Of a DNA stretch of 64,000 nt, positions 20,473-29,806 are shown in pieces. Location of the stretch: NCBI RefSeq assembly GCF_040548735.1, contig NZ_JBEPSD010000001.1, positions 2,294,001 to 2,358,000 on the forward strand. The letters run 5' to 3'. The first letter of the stretch is position 1, and each line of letters opens with the position of its first letter. Both the position numbers and the translations under genes were made by a program. Source of the DNA: Rhodanobacter soli (GTDB lineage Bacteria; Pseudomonadota; Gammaproteobacteria; Xanthomonadales; Rhodanobacteraceae). The notes beneath the pieces were generated by a model. That model made no database searches. It was not told where the DNA came from and was given only the letters and a program-made list of their open reading frames with translations.

Positions 20473-20519
20473 GCACACCGCCCGCTCCCTGCAGAGCGGG
20501 CCTCAAGGAACCGCTCACC

Positions 20520-21983
20520 ATGCGTCTGCACATCCTCGGCATCTGCGGGACCTTCATGGGCGGGGTAGCCGCGCTCGCGCGCGAGCTGGGCCACACGGTC
20601 GAAGGTTCCGACGCGAACGTCTATCCGCCGATGAGCACCCAACTCGAGGCGCTCGGCATCGACCTGATGAGCGGCTATGCCGCCGAACACCTGCAGCCCG
20701 GGCCTGATCACGCCCAGCCCGACCTGGTGGTGGTCGGCAACGCGATGACCCGCGGCAATCCGGCCGTCGAGTACATGCTCGATGCGCGCCTGCGCTACAT
20801 CTCCGGGCCGCAGTGGCTGGGCGAGACGGTGCTGGCCGAGCGCGACGTGCTGGCGGTGGCCGGCACCCACGGCAAGACCACCACGACCAGCTTGCTGGCG
20901 CACCTGCTGGAAAGCGCGGGGATGGCACCGGGGTTTTTGATTGGCGGCGTGCCGGGGAATTTCGGGGTGTCGGCGAGGTTGGGGGGGGTGGGGCCGCATG
21001 GCGCCCAGAGTCCCCCTTCCGGCGCTGCGCGCCTCCTTCCCCCGCGGGCGGGGGACGTGAAGGTGGAGCAGCCTTTGGCTGCGCCTTTTGTGATTGAAGC
21101 GGACGAGTACGACACCGCGTTCTTCGACAAGCGCTCGAAATTCGTGCATTACCGCCCGCGCATCGCGATCCTCAACAACCTCGAATACGACCACGCGGAC
21201 ATCTTCCCCGACGTGGCCGCGATCCAGCGCCAGTTCCATCATCTGGTGCGCACCGTGCCGGGCAATGGCCGGCTGATCGTCAACGCGCACGACGAACGGC
21301 TCGCCGAGGTGCTGGCGATGGGCTGCTGGACGCCGGTGGAGAGCTTCGGCATCGGCCGCGGCGACTGGCAGGCGACGCTGGTCGAGGCGGACGGCTCGGT
21401 GTTCGCCGTGCACCGCGCCGGCGAGCGGATCGGCGAGGTGCGCTGGTCGCTGCTGGGCAATCACAGCGTGATGAATGCACTCGCTGCACTCGCTGCGGCC
21501 GCCGCCGCCGGTGCCGACCCGCGTGCGCTGTTGGCGGCGTTCGCCGGCTTCGAGAGCGTGAAGCGGCGGATGGAGCTGGTCGGCGAAGTGAACGGCGTGC
21601 GCGTGTACGACGACTTCGCGCATCACCCCACCGCGATTGCCACCACCCTGGCCGGGCTGCGCGCGAAAGTCGGCCAGGCGCGCATCCTGGTGGCGCTGGA
21701 GCCACGCTCCAATTCGATGCGCCAGGGCGCGCACGCCGAGGCGCTGGCGCCGTCGCTGGCCGATGCCGATGCGGTGGTGTTCCTGCATCGCCCCGAGCTG
21801 TCGTGGGATGCCGGCCGCGTCACCGCGGCGCTGGGCGGTCGCGGCACGACGGCACCGACGGTGGACGCGCTGGTCGCCGCCCTGCGCGCGCAGGCACGAC
21901 CAGGCGACCAGGTGATCTTCATGTCCAACGGCGGTTTCGAAGCGGCGCCGCGCCGTTTCGTGGAAAGCCTGCGGCAGGCCTGA
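20520..21983 (+). CDS. mpl: UDP-N-acetylmuramate:L-Ala-gamma-D-Glu-meso-DAP ligase
   Basis: A 487-residue Mur ligase that reattaches recycled murein tripeptide to UDP-MurNAc in the cytoplasm. The N-terminal MRLHILGICGTFMGGVAALA, ATP loop GTHGKTTTT at 115-123, catalytic IEADEYDTAFFDKRSKFVHY and C-terminal YDDFAHHPTAI and EPRSNSMR motifs are all present. Compared with E. coli Mpl it carries about 30 extra residues at 156-189, between VSARLG and FVIEADEYD, encoded by a GC-skewed, hairpin-containing stretch with unusual codons (20985-21089). The frame is maintained. The extension falls in a loop just before the active-site segment, so the enzyme may still work. Confidence 0.94.
   Translation: MRLHILGICGTFMGGVAALARELGHTVEGSDANVYPPMSTQLEALGIDLMSGYAAEHLQPGPDHAQPDLVVVGNAMTRGNPAVEYMLDARLRYISGPQWLGETVLAERDVLAVAGTHGKTTTTSLLAHLLESAGMAPGFLIGGVPGNFGVSARLGGVGPHGAQSPPSGAARLLPPRAGDVKVEQPLAAPFVIEADEYDTAFFDKRSKFVHYRPRIAILNNLEYDHADIFPDVAAIQRQFHHLVRTVPGNGRLIVNAHDERLAEVLAMGCWTPVESFGIGRGDWQATLVEADGSVFAVHRAGERIGEVRWSLLGNHSVMNALAALAAAAAAGADPRALLAAFAGFESVKRRMELVGEVNGVRVYDDFAHHPTAIATTLAGLRAKVGQARILVALEPRSNSMRQGAHAEALAPSLADADAVVFLHRPELSWDAGRVTAALGGRGTTAPTVDALVAALRAQARPGDQVIFMSNGGFEAAPRRFVESLRQA
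20985..21089 (+). repeat. Repeat-like in-frame insertion inside mpl
   Basis: About 100 bases lacking a counterpart in E. coli Mpl. The stretch begins within a G8 run (20981-20988) and contains a perfect 7-bp stem, CCCCCGC (21039-21045) and GCGGGGG (21048-21054). It encodes a Pro/Ala/Gly-rich peptide (SPPSGAARLLPPRAGDVKVE). Codon choice (ggg, ccc, ttt, ttg) differs from the flanking gene. It looks like an intergenic palindromic repeat element that landed in a coding sequence. No second copy is visible in this window. Confidence 0.55.
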
Positions 21984-22030
21984 GCCGGGTCGCGGCTGAC
22001 CGCGACGCCTGCTCTGGTTACACTCGCCGC

Positions 22031-22639
22031 ATGGTTGCCCAGTCCCAGTCGCCGCTCGTCGAGATGCCCCTGTTTCCGCTGGCTTCTGTCCTGTTTCCCG
22101 GCGGCCAGCTGCAGTTGCGCATCTTCGAGCCGCGCTATCTCGACCTGGTGCGGGAGTGCACGCGTCACGGCACCGGCTTCGGCGTGTGCCTGATCCTGCA
22201 GGGACAGGAAGTGGGCGAGCCGGCGGTGCCGGCGGCGATCGGCACGATCGCACGGATCAGCGATTTCCATCGCGACGACGACGGCCTGCTGGGCATCGTC
22301 GCCGAAGGCGGCGCGCGCTTCCGTGTCGCGCGCAGCCGGGTACGCTCCGATGGCCTGCTGCGTGGCGACGTGGAGGTCTGGCCGGACGAGCCGGAGCAGC
22401 AGGTGCCGGTGGAGTTTGCCTTGCTGCAGACCATCCTCGAGAGGCTGATCGAGACGATGGCGCCGCACTGGCGCGATGCGCCGCGCAGCGCCTACGACGA
22501 CGCGAGCTGGCTGGGTTTCCGGTTGGCCGAGCTGTTGCCGCTGGACGTCGGCGAACAGCAGCGCATGCTCGAACTGAATGATCCGGTGCAACGGCTGGCC
22601 GAGTTGCGCGACATCCTGCCACGCTTCCAGAAACCATGA
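22031..22639 (+). CDS. LON peptidase substrate-binding domain protein
   Basis: A 202-residue stand-alone Lon N-terminal (LAN/PUA-like) domain without ATPase or protease parts. The diagnostic start is PLVEMPLFPLASVLFPGG then LRIFEPRYLDLV; a helical bundle follows. The family is widespread in proteobacteria next to cell-wall or nucleotide genes, but its role is not established; regulating protein stability or binding substrates is inferred from the domain. Start ATG 22031 is 47 bases after mpl. Confidence 0.88.
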   Translation: MVAQSQSPLVEMPLFPLASVLFPGGQLQLRIFEPRYLDLVRECTRHGTGFGVCLILQGQEVGEPAVPAAIGTIARISDFHRDDDGLLGIVAEGGARFRVARSRVRSDGLLRGDVEVWPDEPEQQVPVEFALLQTILERLIETMAPHWRDAPRSAYDDASWLGFRLAELLPLDVGEQQRMLELNDPVQRLAELRDILPRFQKP

Positions 22640-22699
22640 ACCAGCCGGCCGGCTTTACACTGGCCGGGTTTCTCTCGCACCCGTGATGGAGTGACGCGC

Positions 22700-23518
22700 A
22701 TGGCCAGTCTTGCCGGCAAGATCTTGTTCATCAGCGGCGCCTCGCGCGGCATCGGCCTGGCGATCGCGCTGCGCGCGGCCCGCGACGGCGCGAACATCGT
22801 GATCGCGGCCAAGAGTGGCGTGCCGAATCCGAAGCTGCCCGGCACCATCCACACCGCGGCGGCGGCGGTCGAGGCGGCCGGCGGCAAGGCGCTGGCGCTG
22901 CAGGTGGATATCCGCGAGGAAGCGCAGGTCATGGCCGCCGCCGCCCAGGCGGCCGAACGCTTCGGCGGTATCGACATCGTGGTGAACAACGCCAGTGCGA
23001 TCTGGCTGGCCGGTACCGCCGACACGCCGATGAAACGCTACGACCTGATGCAGCAGGTCAATACCCGCGGTACCTTCCTGGTCACCCGCAGTTGCCTGCC
23101 GTACCTGAAGCAGGCGGCCAATCCGCATGTGCTGATGCTGTCGCCGCCGCCGAATCTCGACCCGAAATGGTTCGCGCCGCACACCGCCTACACCATCGCC
23201 AAGTACGGCATGAGCCTGTGCGTGCTCGGCATGAGCCCGGAATTCGCGCCGCTCGGCATCGCGGTGAACGCGCTGTGGCCGCGCACGGTGATCGCCACCG
23301 CGGCGATCGCCATGATTGACGGCGTGAGGGCCGAACAGTGCCGCACACCGGAGATCGTGGCCGACGCCGCCCATGCGATCCTGACCCGTCCGGCGCGTGA
23401 CTACACCGGCCATTTCGCGATCGACGAGGAGATCCTGCGCGAAGCGGGAGTCAGCGATTTCGACGGCTATGCCGTGCAACCGGGCACGCCGCTGCTGCCG
23501 GACCTGTTCCTGGACTGA
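22700..23518 (+). CDS. Short-chain dehydrogenase/reductase, HSDL2-like
   Basis: A 272-residue classical SDR. The NADP-binding SGASRGIGLAIALRAARDGA lies near the N-terminus, then NNASAIW and the catalytic Tyr/Lys in AYTIAKYGMS. The stretch AAKSGVPNPKLPGTIHTAA is typical of the hydroxysteroid dehydrogenase-like 2 group, whose bacterial substrates are unknown. I prefer ATG 22700 to GTG 22691 because of the spacing from the GGAG at about 22688. It is separate from the sigma-54 regulator downstream by 273 bases. Confidence 0.9.
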   Translation: MASLAGKILFISGASRGIGLAIALRAARDGANIVIAAKSGVPNPKLPGTIHTAAAAVEAAGGKALALQVDIREEAQVMAAAAQAAERFGGIDIVVNNASAIWLAGTADTPMKRYDLMQQVNTRGTFLVTRSCLPYLKQAANPHVLMLSPPPNLDPKWFAPHTAYTIAKYGMSLCVLGMSPEFAPLGIAVNALWPRTVIATAAIAMIDGVRAEQCRTPEIVADAAHAILTRPARDYTGHFAIDEEILREAGVSDFDGYAVQPGTPLLPDLFLD

Positions 23519-23660
23519 ACGCCTGGCTCTCGCGGCCAAGGCGAAACCCGACAACGCCCAAGGTGATTCGCCTACATTCCGCAGGCGCCGTCCCCTTCCG
23601 GGCGATCGTCCAGAAGAGCTTGTTTTTTCACATATTGCCTATTTGCTTGGGAGTATATTG

Positions 23661-23676
23661 TGTGACGCACATCACA
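23661..23676. promoter_or_regulatory. CRP/Clp-type binding site upstream of the sigma-54 activator
   Basis: TGTGA-CGCACA-TCACA matches the CRP consensus half-sites exactly, with the correct 6-base spacer. It lies 115 bases upstream of the sigma-54 activator start, next to a TATATT hexamer (23654-23659) that could be a -10 element. In xanthomonads the CRP homologue Clp recognises the same sequence. Whether the site activates or represses cannot be read from position alone. Confidence 0.65.
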
Positions 23677-23791
23677 CTTTTGTAGCGACTGGGGCGCAGG
23701 ATGCGGCTGCAAAAGTCAGCGGGATCGTGCGCCAGCCCGGCGTGTCGTCCCGAACCGCAACTGCAACCTTGGGGAACAGGGGGTCAGTGCC

Positions 23792-25213
23792 ATGACGGAC
23801 AATCAGATAGCCAGGCGTTGCGTGGTCTGGTTTGGCCAACCGACGGATGAAGAATGCGCCTGTCTGGCACGGGCTGGCTGGCGTACCAGGATCGGCGATG
23901 CGCAATTGCGGGACGGCGTGGGCATGCGGCGCGACGATATCGTGGTGGCCATGGCCGATCTGCGCCGCAGCGATGCGGACACGGTGCAGGCGATGGCCCA
24001 GCTGATGGCCAACCACCCATGGCTGCCCTGGCTGGCCCTGGTTTCCCAGGAGACCGCCGCCAATACGCCGGAAGTGGAACGCATCCTGCGCGCCAGCGTG
24101 GACTTCTTCACGGCACCGGTCGACATGAAGCGCCTGACCGACACCCTGATGGAGTGCGGCAAGGGCTGGACGCTGGCTGCGAAAAAGACGGATATCCCCG
24201 GTATCGTCGCCGCGCAGAGTCCGGTGATGGGCATCACGGTGGCCAGCCTGCGCAAATATGCGCCGGTGGATCTGCCGGTGCTGATCACCGGCGAGACCGG
24301 TAGCGGCAAGGAAGTGGCGGCGCGTGCGCTGCACGCCCTGTCGGCGCGTCGCGAGCGGCCCTTCGTCGCCATCAATTGCGGTGCGCTGCCGCCGAACCTG
24401 GTGCAGTCCGAACTGTTCGGCCACGAGCGCGGCGCCTTCACCGGCGCCAATGCGCGGCGCATCGGACATTTCGAGGCCGCCTGCGGTGGCACGGTATTCC
24501 TCGACGAGATCGGCGACCTGCCGCTCGATGCACAGACCAGCCTGCTGCGCCTGTTGCAGGAAGGCACGCTGGTGCGCGTGGGTTCAAGCCAGCCGATCAA
24601 GCTGGACGTGCGCGTGCTGGCCGCCACGCACGTGGACCTGGAATCGGCAGTGGCGCAGGGCAGCTTCCGCGAGGATTTGTACTACCGGCTCAACGTGCTG
24701 CGCTTGCACATGCCGGCGCTGCGCGAACGTGGGGGCGACATCGAACTGCTCGCACAGCATTTCCTGGACGCGTTCCGTCTCCGCCACCCCGGCCGTGCCC
24801 GCACGTTCAGCGGCAGCGCGCGGCAGGCCATGCGCGGATTCGGCTGGCCGGGCAACGTGCGCGAGCTGCTCAATCGCGTGCAGCGTGCCGCGGTCGTCAC
24901 CGAGGGCACGCTGATCAGCGCGGCCGATCTCGATCTGCTCGATGCTCCATCCTCCGTCCCCCTTCGTCCCAGCCTCGGCCTGACGCGTGTTTCGGCCGAG
25001 CGCGAGGCGGTGCTGAACTGCCTGCGCGAAAGCCGCTACAACATCAGCGAATGCGCGCGGCGACTCAACGTGTCGCGGGTCACCGTGTATCGCCTGTGCA
25101 AGAAGCACCGGCTGGAACTGGATGGGTTGCGGGGCAACGGCCTCCCCTTTCGCGCTGGACGACCCGTCGCAGGTGTGAACGCCACCAGGCGGCCGGCCAT
25201 TCAGAACATGTAG
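23792..25213 (+). CDS. Sigma-54-interacting transcriptional activator, VpsR-like
   Basis: A 473-residue enhancer-binding protein. Residues 1-130 form a divergent receiver-like domain (ARRCVVWFGQPTDEECACL) similar to the VpsR N-terminus. The AAA+ domain has Walker A GETGSGKE, the sigma-54 contact loop GAFTGA and Walker B GGTVFLDEIGDLPL. A Fis-type HTH closes it (YNISECARRLNVSRVTVYRL). An intact GAFTGA implies it can engage sigma-54, although VpsR itself works with sigma-70. VpsR homologues bind c-di-GMP and control exopolysaccharide genes; that function here is inference. No polysaccharide genes lie alongside. A CRP-like site is upstream and a strong hairpin downstream. Confidence 0.9.
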   Translation: MTDNQIARRCVVWFGQPTDEECACLARAGWRTRIGDAQLRDGVGMRRDDIVVAMADLRRSDADTVQAMAQLMANHPWLPWLALVSQETAANTPEVERILRASVDFFTAPVDMKRLTDTLMECGKGWTLAAKKTDIPGIVAAQSPVMGITVASLRKYAPVDLPVLITGETGSGKEVAARALHALSARRERPFVAINCGALPPNLVQSELFGHERGAFTGANARRIGHFEAACGGTVFLDEIGDLPLDAQTSLLRLLQEGTLVRVGSSQPIKLDVRVLAATHVDLESAVAQGSFREDLYYRLNVLRLHMPALRERGGDIELLAQHFLDAFRLRHPGRARTFSGSARQAMRGFGWPGNVRELLNRVQRAAVVTEGTLISAADLDLLDAPSSVPLRPSLGLTRVSAEREAVLNCLRESRYNISECARRLNVSRVTVYRLCKKHRLELDGLRGNGLPFRAGRPVAGVNATRRPAIQNM

Positions 25214-25306
25214 GGAACCTCGAAGGTGACGCTGTAGTCCGCCGCATCCGATGCCGACGCCCGGCATCGTCACCGGCATGGTGTGCCGGCTCGTTGCGAA
25301 GGAAGT

Positions 25307-25337
25307 CCCCCCGGCCCGCAGGGGACGGGCCGGGGGG
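25307..25337 (+). terminator. GC-rich hairpin downstream of the sigma-54 activator
   Basis: CCCCCCGGCCC (25307-25317) pairs with GGGCCGGGGGG (25327-25337) around a 9-base loop. It is followed only by TTCC, so it is a weak intrinsic terminator candidate despite the very strong stem. Confidence 0.55.
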
Positions 25338-25781
25338 TTCCGTTGGTGCCCGGCTACAGGACGCCGGGTTACCGCCCTCGTTCGCCGCTTGCGCGGCTGT
25401 CTGGTCTGCATTACTCATCGCCACCATCCGACGGCGATGGTGCGGCGCTCGGTTCGCCTCTGCATGAGCAATGCATGAGCAATCCGCGTGCCATTCGCGA
25501 CAAAGCCCGTCGCGGCGCGGTTTACGGCGATCGGACCGGTTCGAGCCGAGGCGTCGTCGTGTCGTCGCGTATACAGCAGCAACCCGCGCCGGGCGGGGCG
25601 CGCGCGTGGCGATGCGCGCCGCCGTTGCCTTGCGGCGGGCTGTAACGCGGGCGATACAGTCCGTCGCCAGGTGTTACAACAGCAGGCGTGATTGTGTGTG
25701 GCCGCGGCGTGGCTCTACGATGCGCGCCACGCAACGCACGTCGTCCATCCAGCGGTCCGCACCGCCACCTCGAGAACCACC
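25338..25781. other. Gene-free stretch upstream of argD
   Basis: About 440 bases between the hairpin and argD. A tandem GCATGAGCAAT pair lies near 25463-25485. Open frames here have no family similarity. The argD promoter should be here, but I find no convincing -35/-10 pair. Confidence 0.4.
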
Positions 25782-27008
25782 ATGCACGAACAACCCTCTG
25801 CCCTGATCGAACTCGGCAAGCGCTACTGGCTGCCGGTATACAAGCCGCGCGAGCTGGTGCTCGACCACGGCAAGGGTGCACGGGTGTGGGATACCGACGG
25901 CCGCGACTATGTGGATTTCGGCGCCGGCATCGCGGTGAACGCGCTCGGCCACCAGGACCCGGATCTGCTCGCCGCGCTGGTCGCGCAGGCGCAGAAACTC
26001 TGGCACAGCAGCAACGTGTTCTACACCGAACCGCCGCTGCGGTTGGCCGAGGAGCTGGTGCACGCCTCGCATTTCGCCGAGCGCGTGTTCCTGTGCAACT
26101 CCGGCGCCGAGGCGAACGAGGCGGCGATCAAGCTGGTGCGCAAGTGGGCGACATCGAAGGGGCGTGCGCCGGAGCAGCGCGGCATCCTCACGTTCAGGGG
26201 ATCGTTCCACGGCCGCACGCTGGCCACGGTCACCGCTACCGCGCAGCCGAAATACCAGGCGGGCTACGAGCCGTTGCCCGCAGGTTTCGGCTACGCGGAT
26301 TTCAACGATGTCGCCGCACTGGAGGCGGCGTTCGCCACGGGCGACGTCGCCGCCGTGATGCTGGAGCCGGTGCAGGGCGAAGGCGGCGTGCTGCCGGCCG
26401 CGCCGGGTTTCCTCAAGCGCATCCGCGAACTATGCGACCAGCATGACGCGCTGCTGGTGCTGGATGAGATCCAGTGCGGCATGGGCCGCACCGGGACGCT
26501 GTTCGCGCACGCGCACGACGACGTCACGCCGGACATCGTGACCCTGGCCAAGGCGCTCGGCTGCGGCTTTCCGATCGGTGCGATGCTGGCCGGCCCGAAG
26601 GTGGCCGAGGTGATGCAATACGGTGCGCACGGCACCACCTTCGGCGGCAACCCGATGGCGGCAGCGGTGGCCCGTGTCGCGCTGGCCAAGCTGGCCTCGC
26701 CGGCGGTGCTGATGAACGTGGAGCGGCAGGCGAACGACCTGCGCGCCGGGCTGGCCCGGATCAATCGCGAGTTGCCGGTATTCGCCGAGGTGCGCGGTCG
26801 CGGCCTGATGATCGGCGCGGTGCTGGCCGATGCCTACAAGGGCGAGGCAGGAGCGATCCTCGACTGTGCCGCCGCGCATGGCCTGCTGCTATTGCAGGCC
26901 GGGCCTGACGTGCTGCGCTTCGTGCCGCCGCTGACGATCAGTGACGAAGAGATGGCGGAAGGCCTCACGCGCCTGCACGCGGCCTTGAACGACTTTGCGG
27001 CAGGCTGA
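25782..27008 (+). CDS. argD: Acetylornithine/succinyldiaminopimelate aminotransferase
   Basis: A 408-residue class III PLP aminotransferase converting N-acetylglutamate semialdehyde to N-acetylornithine in arginine synthesis; many homologues also act in lysine synthesis or as AstC in arginine breakdown. Motifs: [44 protein letters not shown] and the PLP lysine in [15 protein letters not shown]. Start ATG 25782 ([20 protein letters not shown]) gives the usual length. It is not next to other arg genes. The glyoxalase gene follows 41 bases later on the same strand. Confidence 0.92.
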   Translation: MHEQPSALIELGKRYWLPVYKPRELVLDHGKGARVWDTDGRDYVDFGAGIAVNALGHQDPDLLAALVAQAQKLWHSSNVFYTEPPLRLAEELVHASHFAERVFLCNSGAEANEAAIKLVRKWATSKGRAPEQRGILTFRGSFHGRTLATVTATAQPKYQAGYEPLPAGFGYADFNDVAALEAAFATGDVAAVMLEPVQGEGGVLPAAPGFLKRIRELCDQHDALLVLDEIQCGMGRTGTLFAHAHDDVTPDIVTLAKALGCGFPIGAMLAGPKVAEVMQYGAHGTTFGGNPMAAAVARVALAKLASPAVLMNVERQANDLRAGLARINRELPVFAEVRGRGLMIGAVLADAYKGEAGAILDCAAAHGLLLLQAGPDVLRFVPPLTISDEEMAEGLTRLHAALNDFAAG

Positions 27009-27049
27009 GTCGAGATTCTCGCCACAGCCCACCGATCAGGAGCATTCCG

Positions 27050-27469
27050 ATGAAATATCTTCACACCATGGTGCGCGTGCGCGATCTCGACGCTTCGCTG
27101 CGTTTCTACTGCGAAGGCCTCGGCCTGCACGAGGTGCGCCGCAAGGAAGTGCCCGAAGGCAAGTACACGCTGGTGTTCCTGTCTGCGCCGGACAGCCCCG
27201 AGGCCGAGCTCGAGCTGACCTGGAACTGGGACTCGCAGGAGGACTACGGCTCGGCGCGCAACTTCGGCCATCTGGCGTTCCGCGTCGAGGACATCTATGT
27301 CACCTGCGCGCGCCTGCAGGCGATGGGCTGCACCATCCACCGCCCGCCGCGCGACGGCCACATGGCCTTCGTGCGCTCGCCCGACCTGATCTCGATCGAG
27401 CTGCTGCAGGAAGGCCATCTGCCGCCGCGCGAGCCGTGGGCGTCGATGCCGAATACCGGCAGCTGGTGA
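27050..27469 (+). CDS. gloA: Lactoylglutathione lyase (glyoxalase I)
   Basis: A 139-residue VOC-fold metalloenzyme that isomerises the methylglyoxal-glutathione adduct to S-lactoylglutathione. The family start [20 protein letters not shown] with the first His ligand is present, as are the [13 protein letters not shown] and ISIELLQ segments carrying the remaining metal ligands. Length is normal for the Ni-type bacterial enzyme. It may be co-transcribed with argD and is convergent with hemL, leaving one base between the stop codons. Confidence 0.94.
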   Translation: MKYLHTMVRVRDLDASLRFYCEGLGLHEVRRKEVPEGKYTLVFLSAPDSPEAELELTWNWDSQEDYGSARNFGHLAFRVEDIYVTCARLQAMGCTIHRPPRDGHMAFVRSPDLISIELLQEGHLPPREPWASMPNTGSW

Positions 27470-27470
27470 A

Positions 27471-28751
27471 TCAGCCTTTTGCGTCGCGCAGGGCGCCGCG
27501 CGCGGCTTCCAGCGTGTCGGCGATGTCCTGGTCGGTATGCGCACTGGACATGAAGCCGGCTTCGAACGCCGATGGCGCCAGGTACACGCCGCGCTTCAGC
27601 ATGCCGTGGAAGAAGCGGTTGAACAGCGCCACGTCCGCCGCCGTCGCCTGCGCGTAGCTCTGCACTTTTTCGGCGCTGAAGAACAGGCCGAACATGCCGC
27701 CCACGCGGTTGGTGCTGAACGCGATGCCTTCGCCGTCGGCGACGGACTGCAGGCCGTCGCAGAGCACGCGCGTGCGGGCGGCCAGCTTGTCGTGGAAGCC
27801 GGGTGCCTGGATCAGCTCCAGCATCGCCAGGCCCGCCGCCATCGCCACCGGATTGCCGCTCAGCGTGCCGGCCTGGTAGATCGGCCCGGCGGGGGCGATC
27901 TGCTCCATCAGCTCGCGGCGGCCGCCATAAGCGCCCACCGGCATGCCGCCGCCGATGATCTTGCCGAACGTGGTGAGGTCCGGCGTCACGCCGTAATGCG
28001 CTTGCGCGCCGCCGAGCGCCACGCGGAAACCGGTCATCACCTCGTCGAAGATCAGCAGCACGCCATGCTGCGTACACAGTTCGCGCAGGCCTTGCAGATA
28101 GCCGTCCACCGGCGGGATGCAGTTCATGTTGCCGGCGACCGGCTCGATGATCAGGCCGGCGATCTCGTTGCCCTGCTCGGCGAACAATGCCTTCGCGGCA
28201 TCGAGGTCGTTGTACGGCAGGGTCAGGGTGAGGTCGGCATTCGCCTTCGGCACGCCCGGCGAGGTCGGTACGCCGAAGGTCAGCGCGCCGGAGCCGGCCT
28301 TGACCAGGAAGCTGTCGCCGTGGCCGTGGTAGCAGCCCTCGAATTTCACGAGCTTCGCCCGGCCGGTGGCGCCGCGGGCGAGGCGGATCGCCGACATCGT
28401 CGCCTCGGTGCCGGAGTTGACCATGCGCACCATCTCGACCGAGGGAATCAGCCGGGTGATCGTCTCGGCCATGGTCACTTCGGCCGGGCAGGGTGTGCCG
28501 AACGACAGGCCATGCTGCACCGCGCGTTCGACCGCCTCGCGCACGGCGGGATGATTGTGGCCGACGATCATCGGCCCCCACGAGCCGACGTAGTCGATGT
28601 AGCGCGTGCCTTCGACGTCCCACAAGTACGCGGCGTCCGCCCGCGCGGTGAAGAACGGCTCGCCGCCGACCGACTTGAACGCGCGCACCGGCGAGTTCAC
28701 GCCGCCGGGCATCAGTGGCAAGGCGCGCTGGAAGAGTTCGTGGTTGGTCAT
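27471..28751 (-). CDS. hemL: Glutamate-1-semialdehyde 2,1-aminomutase
   Basis: A 426-residue PLP enzyme forming 5-aminolevulinate, the first committed porphyrin precursor, by the C5 pathway. The sequence opens [20 protein letters not shown], with [39 protein letters not shown] and the PLP lysine in [18 protein letters not shown]. All are diagnostic. The ATG overlaps the thiE stop (ATGA), so hemL is translated from the thiE-hemL transcript. The thiE-hemL pairing is common in gammaproteobacteria. Confidence 0.97.
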   Translation of the reverse strand: MTNHELFQRALPLMPGGVNSPVRAFKSVGGEPFFTARADAAYLWDVEGTRYIDYVGSWGPMIVGHNHPAVREAVERAVQHGLSFGTPCPAEVTMAETITRLIPSVEMVRMVNSGTEATMSAIRLARGATGRAKLVKFEGCYHGHGDSFLVKAGSGALTFGVPTSPGVPKANADLTLTLPYNDLDAAKALFAEQGNEIAGLIIEPVAGNMNCIPPVDGYLQGLRELCTQHGVLLIFDEVMTGFRVALGGAQAHYGVTPDLTTFGKIIGGGMPVGAYGGRRELMEQIAPAGPIYQAGTLSGNPVAMAAGLAMLELIQAPGFHDKLAARTRVLCDGLQSVADGEGIAFSTNRVGGMFGLFFSAEKVQSYAQATAADVALFNRFFHGMLKRGVYLAPSAFEAGFMSSAHTDQDIADTLEAARGALRDAKG

Positions 28752-29386
28752 CGGGTGGATTCTCGATCGAAGGAGTACAGGTCGGCGAAGCGTTGCGCGG
28801 CGGTGCGCACGTCGGCAGCGGCAAAGACGGCGGTAATCGCCGCCAGGTAGTCGGCGCCGGCTTCGACCAGCGAGGCGCCATTGTCCGGCGTGATCCCGCC
28901 GATCGCCACCCGCGGCACGCCGAGCGCGGCGCTTTGCCTCAGCAAGTCGATCGGGACGCGCGCTGCCAGCGGCTTGGTGGGCGAGGGAAAGAACGCGCCG
29001 AACGACACGTAGCTGGCGCCGGCGCGCGCGGCGGCCTGCGCTCGCGGCAGCGAGCCGTAGCACGACACGCCGATGATCGCGTGTTCACCCAGCGCGGCAC
29101 GCACGGCTCGCGGATCGTCGTCGTCCCGGCCCAGGTGCACGCCATCCGCGCCAACGGCCAGGGCCAGCGCGATGTCGTGGTCGATGATCAGCGGCACGCC
29201 ATGGGCGCTACACAACTGCCTGAGCGCTGTCGCTTCGGCGTGGCGCCGCACCGTATCCGCGCTCAGGTCGCGGTATTGCAACAGCCTGGCGCCGCCAGCC
29301 AGTACCTGCGTGACGACGTCCAGAAGATCGGCGCGCGGCCCATCGGTGATGGCGTACAGGCCGCGGTCCGGTTGGGGTGTGGGCAT
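28748..29386 (-). CDS. thiE: Thiamine-phosphate synthase
   Basis: A 212-residue TIM-barrel enzyme joining HMP-PP and thiazole phosphate to make thiamine phosphate. It begins [14 protein letters not shown] and carries the RDLS segment, a [18 protein letters not shown] strand and [13 protein letters not shown] for pyrophosphate binding, with GGITPDN near the end. I start at ATG 29386 (MPTPQPDRG) instead of an in-frame TTG two codons earlier. It is divergent from rubredoxin and overlaps hemL by four bases. No thiamine riboswitch is visible upstream; the leader is only about 110 bases to the rubredoxin start. Confidence 0.93.
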   Translation of the reverse strand: MPTPQPDRGLYAITDGPRADLLDVVTQVLAGGARLLQYRDLSADTVRRHAEATALRQLCSAHGVPLIIDHDIALALAVGADGVHLGRDDDDPRAVRAALGEHAIIGVSCYGSLPRAQAAARAGASYVSFGAFFPSPTKPLAARVPIDLLRQSAALGVPRVAIGGITPDNGASLVEAGADYLAAITAVFAAADVRTAAQRFADLYSFDRESTR

Positions 29387-29502
29387 CTTCAATTCATGGC
29401 CTCGCGAGCGCGGTGGAAAGGGCGGCGACGTCGTCGCGCTTTCGTATTGTCGGGCGAGTTGCGAGAATGCTCCATTCCCCAGAGATCCGAAGAAGCCCGA
29501 TC

Positions 29503-29697
29503 ATGAGCCAGAGTTCCACCGAAACCGCCTTGCGCAAATGGATGTGCGTCGTCTGCGGCTACATTTATGACGAAGCCGTGGGCGTGCCCGACGAAGGGAT
29601 TCCCGCCGGTACTCGCTGGGAAGACGTGCCCGACACCTGGACTTGTCCGGATTGCGGCACCACCAAGGACGATTTCGAGATGATCGAACTCGACTGA
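29503..29697 (+). CDS. rubA: Rubredoxin
   Basis: A 64-residue one-iron electron carrier. The two Cys-x-x-Cys pairs are C15/C18 (CVVCGYIYD) and C48/C51 (CPDCG), with the conserved PDEGIPAGTRWEDVPDTW between them. Rubredoxins pass electrons to alkane hydroxylase or to oxygen- and peroxide-reducing proteins. No alkane hydroxylase lies in the window. It is divergent from thiE, a frequent xanthomonad arrangement. Confidence 0.96.
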   Translation: MSQSSTETALRKWMCVVCGYIYDEAVGVPDEGIPAGTRWEDVPDTWTCPDCGTTKDDFEMIELD

Positions 29698-29806
29698 ACG
29701 CCGATTCCTGCCCGCAAACGGCCCGATCCCGTCAGTGCATTGACCGGGCCGCCTGCTCTGATGTTCCTGCGCCCGGCCACGCGGCGCGCCATACGGGGAA
29801 CATCCC

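Noticed and set aside
18378..20519. A very long plus-strand open frame running antisense through pfp and out of frame through adk before joining mpl
   Set aside because: High-GC codon structure leaves other frames open. Only the mpl portion from 20520 has family motifs and a plausible start.
22691..22699. GTG start for the SDR gene
   Set aside because: The GGAG overlaps this GTG; ATG 22700 has proper spacing.
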